Numbered from the stretch's first letter, positions 1-6,883 are shown. The stretch: DNA of 7,023 nucleotides from Geodermatophilaceae bacterium (GCA_013813215.1 JACCSC010000212.1:1-7023); one strand, 5' to 3'. Notes: a model not told the origin generated them from the sequence alone. Numbers and translations are program-made.

Positions 1-1282
1 AGTAGCGGCTCCTGGCCAGGGACAGCTGGCTGACGCCGAGGTAGCGGACCCGGAAGCCGGCCTCGCAGTAGCCGAGGTAGAACTCCCACATCCGGCGGAA
101 GGTCTCGTCGAAGCCCAGCGAGGCGACCTCCGGCCAACGCTCGAGGAAACGGGACCGCCACTGGCGCAGCGTCTCGGCGTAGTGCGGGCCGAGGTCGCGG
201 CGTTCGACGATCTCCAGCGAGGTGTGCGCGTCGAGGTTGTCCTCGATCGCCCGGATCGACGGGATCATGCCGCCGGGAAAGATGTACTTGTGCATCCACG
301 AGTACGAGTTCCGCGTCGCCAGCAGCCGGTCGTGCGGCATGGTGATCGACTGCAATCCGACCCGCCCGCCGGGGGCGAGTAGCCGGTCCAGCGTCTGGAA
401 GTACGTCGGCCAGTAGTCCATGCCGACCGCCTCGATCATCTCCACCGAGACCACGGCGTCGTACTGCCCGACCGCCTCGCGGTAGTCCTGCAGCACGACC
501 CGCACCCGGTCGGCGCACCCGGCCGCCGCGATCCGCTGCTCGGCCAGCGCCTTTTGCTCCGCCGACAGCGTCAGCGAGACGACCTGGGCCCCGCGCTGGG
601 CGGCCCGCAAGGCCAAGGCGCCCCAGCCGGTACCGATCTCCAGCAGCTGCGAGCCGGCCCGCACCCGGGCGAAGTCGAGAATGCCGTCGATCTTGCGTAG
701 CTGCGCGTCGTGCAACGTGTCGGCGTCCTCGAACCACGCCGAGGAGTACGTCATCGTCTGGTCCAGGAACCGCGCGAACAGGTCGTTGGACAGGTCGTAG
801 TGCCGGGCGATGTTGTCCCGCGCCTGGTCGACGGTGTTCTCCTCCTCCGCCGGCTGTGTCCGCTCGACGGCATTGCGGAAGCGCTGCAGCGTCGGGTGGA
901 TCAGCCTCGACATCCGCGCGGCGAAGGGGGCGAGCAGGTCGGCCAGATCGGTGCCCGGGCCGGTCGTCCAGTCGCCCACCATGTAGGACTCGCCGAAGCC
1001 GATCTTGGCGTCGCTGCCCAACCGGTCGAAGAAGTCGCCCGGCCGCACCACCCGCATCACGGGGTCCTGCTTGGTTCCCGCCCCCAGCATGCGGCCGTCC
1101 GGGTAGACGACTCGCACCGGCAGAGTGCGGACCGCACTGTGGAACAGCCCACGCGCGATCCGCGCCTTGGCCCGGTTACGGGTCGGTACGGCGAGGCCGG
1201 GCCAGTGCCCCTGGTTCGGGCGCGGCACGAGCCGCAACACCGGGCGCACCTCGGTCGGCTCGAGCATCGGTGCTGCGGTCAC
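1..1282 (-). CDS. ufaA1: Cyclopropane-fatty-acyl-phospholipid synthase family SAM methyltransferase (UfaA1-like), 3' end cut by window
   Basis: Members of this family transfer a methylene or methyl group from S-adenosylmethionine to the double bond of unsaturated acyl chains in membrane phospholipids, acting at the inner face of the membrane. About 427 codons are visible. The last ones read VSQLSLARSRY, the usual end of the family, so only a few residues are missing past the left edge. The SAM-binding motif LEIGTGWG lies around residues 214-221. SVEMIEAVG (Glu284), QSITMPHD (311-318) and KYIFPGGMIPS follow. The GTG start is chosen because AGGAAGG lies 6 nt upstream and the start overlaps the DUF1365 stop by 4 nt (GTGA). 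Compared with E. coli Cfa, Glu239, Ile268 and Tyr317 are kept (Glu284, Ile313, Tyr368), but Cys139 is Ser181 and His266 is Gln311. Gene order matches Rv0447c (ufaA1) of M. tuberculosis, which has been proposed to make tuberculostearic acid. The family is certain. Whether the product is a cyclopropane, a methyl branch or something else is not. Confidence 0.93.
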   Translation of the reverse strand, partial: MTAAPMLEPTEVRPVLRLVPRPNQGHWPGLAVPTRNRAKARIARGLFHSAVRTLPVRVVYPDGRMLGAGTKQDPVMRVVRPGDFFDRLGSDAKIGFGESYMVGDWTTGPGTDLADLLAPFAARMSRLIHPTLQRFRNAVERTQPAEEENTVDQARDNIARHYDLSNDLFARFLDQTMTYSSAWFEDADTLHDAQLRKIDGILDFARVRAGSQLLEIGTGWGALALRAAQRGAQVVSLTLSAEQKALAEQRIAAAGCADRVRVVLQDYREAVGQYDAVVSVEMIEAVGMDYWPTYFQTLDRLLAPGGRVGLQSITMPHDRLLATRNSYSWMHKYIFPGGMIPSIRAIEDNLDAHTSLEIVERRDLGPHYAETLRQWRSRFLERWPEVASLGFDETFRRMWEFYLGYCEAGFRVRYLGVSQLSLARSRY

Positions 1283-2070
1283 GTGACACCTTCCTGGGCA
1301 ATGTGCTTGGGACGTCGTACAACGGGCACCCGGCGTAGCCACAGGCGGATGCCCTGCCAGCGGATCAGCGCGCTCACCCGTTGCGGCATGAACGGCCGGC
1401 GTAGCGAGGTCGTGAGCACGTGGCCCAGCGTGGCTGAGCGGGCGGTCCCCCGCAGGGTGGCGGTGAACGGCGTCGCCCCGTCCTGCTGCAGGGCCATGGT
1501 GACCGACAGCTGCTCACCCGGGGGCGAGAAGCGCATGAGGTAGCGGCCGTCCACGGTCAGGAACGGCGAGACGTAGAAGGCCTTGTCCGCCTCGGCCCGG
1601 CCGGCCGGGTCGGGCCGCAACAGGTAGGCGTGCCGCTCGCCGTAGGTGTTGTGCACCTCGGCCACGATGCAGGCCAGTTCGCCGGTGCCGTGATAGCACC
1701 AGTGCACGCTGATCGGGTTGAAGACGTAGCCGGCCACGCGAGCGTTGGCCAGCATGAGTACCCGCCCGCCGGCCAGGTCGATGCCGTGCTGCGCAAGGAA
1801 GGCGTCGACGTTCGCCCGTAGCGACAGCGCCGGCGAGCCGAGGTGGTCGCGGGGCTCGAAGCGGGCCAGCCAGCCCAGGCCGCGGGGCAGCGTGGGCAAC
1901 CGGTCGAGGTCGACCAGCCACATGTGCACGCCGTAGGAAAAGGCGTTGGCCGCCGGTGGCCCGCCCGGTACCACGCGGCGGGTGTGCCCGACCACGGCGT
2001 CGTACAGGGCCGGCGTCCGGACCGCAGTGTGGACCGGCGCGGCGACCGGAGACGCCGCGAGCGCGGTCAC
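1279..2070 (-). CDS. DUF1365 family protein, Rv0448c-like
   Basis: The predicted protein has 263 residues, the normal size for DUF1365. The family has no firmly assigned reaction, but its genes nearly always lie between an FAD amine-oxidase-like gene and a Cfa-type methyltransferase gene, as here, so a role in acyl-chain modification is inferred. Family landmarks are FSYGVHMWLVDLD near the N-terminus, NPISVHWCY in the middle, EVHNTYGERHAYLL, and KAFYVSPF after it. The conserved His, Tyr and Asn residues hint at an enzyme or a ligand binder. There is no signal peptide or clear membrane helix. Two adjacent GTG codons (2073 and 2070) could start it. I prefer 2070 because GGGGTG then sits 5 nt upstream and the overlap with the FAD gene is the common 4-nt GTGA. 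Starting at 2073 adds one residue. It also overlaps the downstream methyltransferase by 4 nt, so translation of all three is probably coupled. Confidence 0.93.
   Translation of the reverse strand: MTALAASPVAAPVHTAVRTPALYDAVVGHTRRVVPGGPPAANAFSYGVHMWLVDLDRLPTLPRGLGWLARFEPRDHLGSPALSLRANVDAFLAQHGIDLAGGRVLMLANARVAGYVFNPISVHWCYHGTGELACIVAEVHNTYGERHAYLLRPDPAGRAEADKAFYVSPFLTVDGRYLMRFSPPGEQLSVTMALQQDGATPFTATLRGTARSATLGHVLTTSLRRPFMPQRVSALIRWQGIRLWLRRVPVVRRPKHIAQEGVT
1289..1295 (-). promoter_or_regulatory. Ribosome binding site of the methyltransferase gene, inside the DUF1365 coding end
   Basis: AGGAAGG on the minus strand lies 6 nt before the GTG at 1282, within the last codons of the DUF1365 gene. 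It decides for this GTG over the internal ATG at 1267, which has no such site at the right distance. Confidence 0.7.
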
Positions 2071-3356
2071 CACGACACCCCGAAGCTCGCGGCCGCGCGG
2101 ACCCCGGCCGCGCAGCCGTCCTCGTGGAAGCCCCAGCCGTGATAAGCGCCGGCGTACGCCGTCGTCGCGGTGTTCAGCGAGGGCAGCAGGCCTTGCGCGG
2201 CCACGGCTTCGGGGGTGTACGCCGGGTGGGCGTACGCCATCCGGTCCAGCACCGACGCAGGGTCGATCCGGTCCGCGGCGTTCAGCGAGACGACGTAGTC
2301 CAGCGGCTCGTCGAACTGGTGCAGCCGGTTCATCCAGTAGCTGACGACGACCTCGTCACCGACCGGATCGCAGGTCGGCATCAGGTAGTTCCACGACGCC
2401 CGGGCGGCGCGGGCCCGCGGCAGGATCGAGGAGTCGGTGTGCAGGACCGTCGAGTTCGGCGAGTAGCTGAACGCTCCGAGCACCGCCCGCTCGGCCGGGG
2501 TCGGGTCGGCCAGCAGCTGCAGCGCCTGGTCGGGGTGCGTCGCGATCACCACGCGATCCACCGGGAACAGCTGGTCGGCGTCGTCACGGATCTCGACACC
2601 CACGCTGGTACGCCGTACCGACCGGATCGGAGTCGACGTCTGTACCGCGGTCAGCCCCTTCGCCGCCCGCTCGACGTAAGCCCCTGACCCGCCGATCACC
2701 GTGCGCCACAGCGGGGAGCCGGACACGCTGAGCATGCCGTGGTTGTCGAGGAAGCTGAACAGGTAGCGCGCCGGGTACTGCAGCGACGCCTCTGGTCCGG
2801 TGGACCAGACAGCGGCCACGACGGGCACCATGAAGTGGCGGACGAAGTACGGCGAGAAGCCGCCGAGGGCGAGGAACGCCCCGAGTGTCACCGCGTCGAC
2901 CCGGGCCGGGTCGCCGGTCGAGTACGCGGCCAGCAACCGCTTGGCCTGCCGGTGGAAGCGCTTGACCTCGGCCAGCAGCCGCAGGTAGCGCGGGTTCACC
3001 GCGGTGGAGCGCTGGGCGAACAGGCCGGCGAACCCGCGGGCGCCGGCGTACTCCAGGCCGCAGCCCTCACAGCGGACGCTCATGCTCATCTCGGTCGGCT
3101 GGGTGGCCACGCCCAGCTCGCCGAACAGCCGCAGCAGGTTCGGGTAGGTCCGTTCGTTGTGCACGATGAAACCGGTGTCGATCGGGATGAGCCGGCCGTC
3201 GGAAGTCGGGATGTCGTGGGTGTGCGCGTGCCCGCCGAGCCGGTCGTCGGCCTCGAGGAGCGTGACGTCGTACTCCCGCTGCAGCACGTAGGCCGCCGTC
3301 AACCCCGCCACGCCGGAGCCGATCACGGCGACCGTCCCGCGTGCTGTGGCGCTCAT
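2067..3356 (-). CDS. FAD-dependent oxidoreductase, amine oxidase fold (Rv0449c-like)
   Basis: This is a flavoprotein of 429 residues. The N-terminal Rossmann motif GSGVAG is at residues 13-18, the ribose-binding acidic residue is Glu35, and the following GG is at 41-42 in DRLGGHAH. This is the NAD(P)-binding/amine-oxidase FAD pattern. The middle holds VVAAVWST and YPARYLFSFLDNHGML. The C-terminus has GAYHGWGFHEDGC, the second flavin-contacting signature of this subgroup. A CEGCG pair lies in the segment before LEYAGARG. The reaction is not known. Plant cyclopropane synthases carry an FAD-oxidase domain of this type fused to a Cfa-like methyltransferase domain, which supports a joint role with the methyltransferase two genes downstream. 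The ATG at 3356 is preceded by AGGAG at 5 nt. The same frame stays open upstream to 3707, but that stretch is antisense-frame noise within the hydrolase gene. The stop codon overlaps the DUF1365 start. Confidence 0.94.
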   Translation of the reverse strand: MSATARGTVAVIGSGVAGLTAAYVLQREYDVTLLEADDRLGGHAHTHDIPTSDGRLIPIDTGFIVHNERTYPNLLRLFGELGVATQPTEMSMSVRCEGCGLEYAGARGFAGLFAQRSTAVNPRYLRLLAEVKRFHRQAKRLLAAYSTGDPARVDAVTLGAFLALGGFSPYFVRHFMVPVVAAVWSTGPEASLQYPARYLFSFLDNHGMLSVSGSPLWRTVIGGSGAYVERAAKGLTAVQTSTPIRSVRRTSVGVEIRDDADQLFPVDRVVIATHPDQALQLLADPTPAERAVLGAFSYSPNSTVLHTDSSILPRARAARASWNYLMPTCDPVGDEVVVSYWMNRLHQFDEPLDYVVSLNAADRIDPASVLDRMAYAHPAYTPEAVAAQGLLPSLNTATTAYAGAYHGWGFHEDGCAAGVRAAASFGVSW

Positions 3357-3361
3357 GTCGA

Positions 3362-3366
3362 CTCCT
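3362..3366 (-). promoter_or_regulatory. Ribosome binding site of the FAD oxidoreductase gene, overlapping the hydrolase stop codon
   Basis: On the minus strand AGGAG lies 5 nt before the ATG at 3356. Its first two bases are the last two bases of the TAG stop of the alpha/beta hydrolase. This fixes the oxidoreductase start and suggests that ribosomes finishing the hydrolase feed the next gene, so the hydrolase belongs to the same operon. Confidence 0.75.
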
Positions 3367-4099
3367 AGCGGTCCACGGCGGGGTTGGTCCGAGGAACCAC
3401 CAGCGGCACCTGGAGACCGGCCGGCGGCTCCTCGTCTAAAGCATTCGCAATCAGCGGCCACATCGGTTCGGCGCCCAGCAGGCTCAGGACCGCGTTGCAG
3501 GCGAACGCGTGCCAGTCGCGGACCCGTCGCAGCATCGCGTGCCCGACCCCTTCGACCTCGAAGCGGGCCACGTCCGCGTGCTGGCGCTTGGCCCGCAGCG
3601 CCCAGGCGGCCGACAGCCGGGAGTCCACCCAGCGGTCCCGAGTCCCGTGCGCGAGCAGCACGGTGCGGCCGGTCAGGTCGGGGATCGGCTCTTCCGGCGG
3701 CAGCCACGGCGCCAGGCCGACCACACCGACGACGTTGGGGGCCGGGCAGACCCGGATCGCCGCCCGTCCGCCCATCGAGTGCCCGAGCAGCACGACGGGA
3801 ACATCCCCGTAGCGCCGCCGGAGGTCAGCCAGGGCCCAGCCGGCGTCCCGCGCGGCGTCGGCGGCCTGGCCGTTCCAGCCTGCGACCCGGTAGTGGACGA
3901 GGTCCGTAGCCACCCCGTGCGGTGCGGCTGCCTTGCCCACCCCGGCGAAGAACGGGCGCATGCGCAGCATGGACAGGCTGTTCCGCTTGGGCTCGATGAG
4001 GGCCGTGGCCTTGCCGCCGTGCAGGACGAGGATCGCCGCCGTGATCCGGCCGGCTGGCTCTACGGTCTCGACGTACGGGCGGGAGGTCGGCGGGGTCAT
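3365..4099 (-). CDS. Alpha/beta hydrolase
   Basis: The predicted protein is a soluble serine hydrolase of 244 residues. It shows the alpha/beta-hydrolase order: ILVLHGGKA (23-31, first strand and oxyanion-hole region), the nucleophile elbow GHSMGG with Ser108, an acidic residue in HGTRDRWV (Asp155), and the catalytic histidine in GVGHAML (His187). No signal peptide or lipobox is visible, so it should be cytoplasmic. The substrate is unknown. An ester or thioester of a fatty acid, or a lysophospholipid, would suit its place at the head of a lipid-modification operon, but that rests on context only. Annotators may call it a dienelactone-hydrolase-like or lysophospholipase-like protein. The ATG at 4099 has no Shine-Dalgarno. 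Instead TACCGT lies 8 nt upstream, as expected for a leaderless message. The gene is divergent from the E1-like gene. Confidence 0.9.
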   Translation of the reverse strand: MTPPTSRPYVETVEPAGRITAAILVLHGGKATALIEPKRNSLSMLRMRPFFAGVGKAAAPHGVATDLVHYRVAGWNGQAADAARDAGWALADLRRRYGDVPVVLLGHSMGGRAAIRVCPAPNVVGVVGLAPWLPPEEPIPDLTGRTVLLAHGTRDRWVDSRLSAAWALRAKRQHADVARFEVEGVGHAMLRRVRDWHAFACNAVLSLLGAEPMWPLIANALDEEPPAGLQVPLVVPRTNPAVDR

Positions 4100-4134
4100 C
4101 GCGCGTCACGGTATCCGTCCGTAGGTTGACCGGC
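4100..4134. promoter_or_regulatory. Compact divergent promoter region with two candidate leaderless -10 boxes
   Basis: Only 35 nt separate the hydrolase ATG (minus) and the E1-like ATG (plus). On the plus strand TAGGTT at 4122-4127 fits the actinobacterial -10 pattern TANNNT and lies 7 nt before the ATG at 4135. On the minus strand TACCGT occupies 4108-4113 and lies 8 nt before the ATG at 4099. Neither gene has a good Shine-Dalgarno. Both patterns fit transcripts that begin at or next to the start codon. No convincing -35 box was found for either, and such boxes would fall in or near the opposite gene, so the two promoters would compete. Confidence 0.45.
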
Positions 4135-6471
4135 ATGCAGAGCGCGGTGGCCGGGTCGGATCTCGAGGTGCTCCGGTCGGTCGAGTCCAGGGTGCTGTGG
4201 CTGGCCATCTCGATGGTTCACCACGCCAACCACGTCCGGCCGGTCGCCGATGACCCCGCCACACCAGCTCGCGAGGTGAAGGTCGGCGGGCACCAGGCCT
4301 CGTCGGCGTCGATCGTCAGCCTGATGACGGCGCTGTGGTTCGAGTCGCTCACCGCGGCCGACCGGGTGAGCGTCAAGCCACACGCCAGCCCGGTCCTGCA
4401 CGCGCTGAACTACGTGCTCGGGGACCTCGACGTCTCCTACCTGACCGAGCTGCGTGCCCTCGGCGGCCTGCAGTCCTACCCCAGCCGGACGAAGGACCCG
4501 GGCACCGTCGACTACTCGACCGGTTCGGTGGGCATCGGCGCGACGGCGCCGATCTGGGCCGCGCTGTCGCGGCGGTACGCCGGCCGCTTCGGCGTTCCCA
4601 CCGAGGGTCGGCAGATCTCCCTGGTCGGCGACGCGGAACTCGACGAGGGCGCCTGCTGGGAGGCGATCGTCGACCCGACGGTGGGCCGGCTCGGTGAGGT
4701 GCTGTGGGTCGTGGACCTCAACCGGCAGTCGCTGGACCGGGTAGTGCCGCAGATCGCCGCCGAGCGGCTGGCCGGCATGTTCGCCGCGGCCGGCTGGCAG
4801 GTCCTGACCTGCAAGTACGGCCGGCTGCTGACCAGCCTGTTCGAGCAGCCGGGCGGCGCGGAACTGCGGGCCCGGATCGACTCGATGGGCAACCCGGAGT
4901 ACCAGCGGCTGCTGCGCTCGTCGGCCACGCAGCTGCGCGAGCGGCTGCCGGGCGACTCCACCCCGCTCCGCCGGCTCGTCGAGACGCTGGACGACGCCGC
5001 GCTACGGGCCGCGGTGCGCGACCTCGGCGGGCACGACCTGGCCGGCCTCCGGGACGCCTTCGGGAAGGTCGAGGACGACCGTCCCAGCGTCGTGCTGGCG
5101 TACACGATCAAGGGCTGGTCGCTGCCGACCGAGGGGCACCCGTCCAACCACTCGGCCCTGCTCAGCAAGGGCCAGTACGCCGAGCTCGCCGCGACGCTCG
5201 ACACCTCGGTGGAGGCGCCGTGGCAGCTGTGGCCGGACGGCTCGCCCGAGGCCGCGCTGTGCGCGCGGGTGGCCCGACGGCTGGCCCGGGACCCGATCGA
5301 GCGGCACGAGCCGCCCGGCGTACCGGCCGATCTGGGCCGGACCCACCGCGGGACCGCCTCCACCCAGGCGGGCCTCGGCCGGGTCCTCGTCGACCTGCAC
5401 CGCGACGCCCCCGACGTGGCCGCGCGGGTCGTCACCTGCAGCCCCGACGTGGCCAGCAGCACGAACCTCGCGGGCTGGCTCAACAAGGTGGGCATCTACG
5501 CCAGCCACGAGGAGACGAACTGGTTCGCTGACGACGCCGAGACCCGGCTGCACTGGCGCGAGCACCCCGACGGCCAGCACATCGAGCTGGGCATCGCCGA
5601 GGTGAACCTGGTCGGGCTGCTCGGCGAGCTGGGCGCCACCTGGAGTCGGTGGGGCCAGCCGTTGCTGCCGATCGGCACGCTGTATGACCCGTTTGTGAAC
5701 CGCGCACTCGAGCCGTGGAGCTACGGGGTGTATGCCGGCGGCCAGTCGATCCTGGTGGGTACGCCGTCCGGTGTGACGCTCGCGCCGGAGGGCGGGGCGC
5801 ACCAGTCGATCACCACGCCGTCGCTGGCCTTGGAACAGCCGGGCGTGGTCGGGTACGAGCCGGCGTTCACCCAGGACCTGGAGTGGGTGCTGCTGCGCTG
5901 CCTGTCCCTGCTCGGCCGGCCGGGCGGTACGTCGGCGTACCTCCGGCTGTCCACGCGACCGATCGAGCAGGCGGTGGCCGCCGTCCCCAGCGATCCCGGC
6001 GGGCGGGAACGGCGGCGGGACCAGGTGGTGCGCGGGGGCTACGTCATCCGCGAGCAGCCCGACGCGGTAGTGACGTTGGTTGCCCAAGGCGTCCTGGTCG
6101 TCGAGGCGCTACGGGCCGCGGACGCGCTGGTCGAGCACGGGGTGGCGGCGCGGGTGGTCTGCGTGACGAGCGCAGACCTGCTCTTCCGGGCCGTCCGCCG
6201 ACGCCGCGGGCTCGGCCTCCGCGGTGTGTCAGCCGATCCGCTGGCCGACGAGGCGATCCTGGCCGAGCTGTTCGACCGGCCGCTGCCACTGGTCACCGTG
6301 CTGGACGGGCACCCGCATACGCTGGCCTTCCTGGGCTCGGTGCACAACACCCCGAGCACACCGCTCGGCGTGACCGCCTTCGGCCAGGTCGGGACGATCG
6401 CGGAGGTCTACGACCTGCACGGCATCGGCGTCCGGGCGATCGTCGACTCCGCGCTGGACCTGGTCGACTGA
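4135..6471 (+). CDS. AceE-like thiamine-diphosphate enzyme (homodimeric pyruvate dehydrogenase E1 / transketolase family)
   Basis: The 778-residue protein has the three-domain layout of homodimeric E1 enzymes: TPP-binding domain, pyrimidine-binding domain and transketolase C-terminal domain. Landmarks, with AceE equivalents recalled from E. coli, are VGGHQAS with His53 (His106), PHASPVLHAL with His83 (His142), GDAELDEG with Asp166 and DLNRQSLD with Asn196. The Asp-to-Asn distance is exactly 30, as between Asp230 and Asn260 of AceE. Further on are YTIKGW followed by His339 (His407), Glu489 in GIAEVN (catalytic Glu571) and His556 in GGAHQS (His640). The fold and cofactor are secure. The 2-oxo acid or ketose substrate is not. 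Compared with AceE (about 886 residues) it lacks roughly the first 75 residues, which bind E2. The motif reads GDA rather than GDG. No E2, E3 or lipoyl gene is nearby. A TTG at 4126 could add three residues, but it lies in the likely -10 box, so the ATG at 4135 is preferred. Confidence 0.88.
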   Translation: MQSAVAGSDLEVLRSVESRVLWLAISMVHHANHVRPVADDPATPAREVKVGGHQASSASIVSLMTALWFESLTAADRVSVKPHASPVLHALNYVLGDLDVSYLTELRALGGLQSYPSRTKDPGTVDYSTGSVGIGATAPIWAALSRRYAGRFGVPTEGRQISLVGDAELDEGACWEAIVDPTVGRLGEVLWVVDLNRQSLDRVVPQIAAERLAGMFAAAGWQVLTCKYGRLLTSLFEQPGGAELRARIDSMGNPEYQRLLRSSATQLRERLPGDSTPLRRLVETLDDAALRAAVRDLGGHDLAGLRDAFGKVEDDRPSVVLAYTIKGWSLPTEGHPSNHSALLSKGQYAELAATLDTSVEAPWQLWPDGSPEAALCARVARRLARDPIERHEPPGVPADLGRTHRGTASTQAGLGRVLVDLHRDAPDVAARVVTCSPDVASSTNLAGWLNKVGIYASHEETNWFADDAETRLHWREHPDGQHIELGIAEVNLVGLLGELGATWSRWGQPLLPIGTLYDPFVNRALEPWSYGVYAGGQSILVGTPSGVTLAPEGGAHQSITTPSLALEQPGVVGYEPAFTQDLEWVLLRCLSLLGRPGGTSAYLRLSTRPIEQAVAAVPSDPGGRERRRDQVVRGGYVIREQPDAVVTLVAQGVLVVEALRAADALVEHGVAARVVCVTSADLLFRAVRRRRGLGLRGVSADPLADEAILAELFDRPLPLVTVLDGHPHTLAFLGSVHNTPSTPLGVTAFGQVGTIAEVYDLHGIGVRAIVDSALDLVD

Positions 6472-6475
6472 GCGG

Positions 6476-6883
6476 TCAGGCCGGGCTGGCCCGCCGCAGC
6501 CCCAGGTACCCCAGCCAAGCGATGACGGCTACGCCGCCAGCCTGGACGAGGACGAACGCCGTACCGAGGTCGGTCAGGTCGGCCCAGCCGGCGACGGCGA
6601 AGGCCGCGCTGGCCAGCACCCAGACCGCGTTCCCCGCGACGATCGCGAGGATCACGCCGGAGCGGACCGGGCGGCTTGCGGCCATGATCAGCGCGGCCAA
6701 CCACGGCAGCAGCGCCACACCGACGATCAGGCTCACCGTGGGCGGTAGCCCGAGGCGGTCGTCGACCGGCCCCCTGAACAGGAGCAGGCCGACGGCGAAG
6801 AGCGCGCAGGCCAGGGCGTCGACGCACAGGACGAGGGACAGCAGCCGTCCCCGCACGAGCGTTCGGTCCAGCAGATCGGTCAT
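6476..6883 (-). CDS. Small four-helix integral membrane protein, function unknown
   Basis: The protein has 135 residues and is mostly hydrophobic. Four membrane segments are visible at about residues 15-36, 48-69, 74-98 and 105-127, with short charged loops (RGPVDDR, SRPVRS, ADLTD). The third segment carries GNAVWV. I do not recognise a named family. Its size and layout resemble the many small uncharacterised actinobacterial membrane proteins, and no catalytic motif is visible. The ATG at 6883 is well supported by GAGGAG 5 nt upstream on the minus strand. Its stop lies 4 nt from the stop of the E1-like gene on the other strand, so the two converge with almost no space for separate terminators. 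The strong ribosome site and the open reading frame upstream allow it to be the second gene of a transcript coming from the right. Confidence 0.75.
   Translation of the reverse strand: MTDLLDRTLVRGRLLSLVLCVDALACALFAVGLLLFRGPVDDRLGLPPTVSLIVGVALLPWLAALIMAASRPVRSGVILAIVAGNAVWVLASAAFAVAGWADLTDLGTAFVLVQAGGVAVIAWLGYLGLRRASPA

Noticed and set aside
710..1543. A 277-codon plus-strand open frame antisense to the methyltransferase and DUF1365 genes
   Set aside because: It is Arg/Gly/Val-rich without motifs. Both opposite-strand genes are clear family members across the whole interval.
3357..3707. N-terminal extension of the FAD oxidoreductase frame into the hydrolase gene
   Set aside because: The extension is Arg/Ala/Gly-rich and unrelated to the family, whereas the ATG at 3356 has AGGAG at 5 nt and begins directly before the Rossmann motif.
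4126..4134. TTG at 4126 as the start of the E1-like gene
   Set aside because: It lies within the likely -10 box TAGGTT and has no Shine-Dalgarno. The ATG at 4135 is better placed.
4512..5495. A 327-codon minus-strand open frame antisense to the E1-like gene
   Set aside because: It is Ser/Arg/Thr-rich noise without hydrophobic-core patterning, and the opposite strand carries the conserved TPP motif.
5002..6087. A 361-codon minus-strand open frame antisense to the E1-like gene
   Set aside because: It shows no recognisable domain and low-complexity composition, and it is fully opposite a conserved coding region with all its catalytic motifs.
6459..6480. A possible terminator hairpin (CCTG...CAGG and CTGA...TCAG) at the convergent gene ends
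   Set aside because: The arms are only 4 bp and no U-run follows on either strand, so this is not a credible intrinsic terminator.
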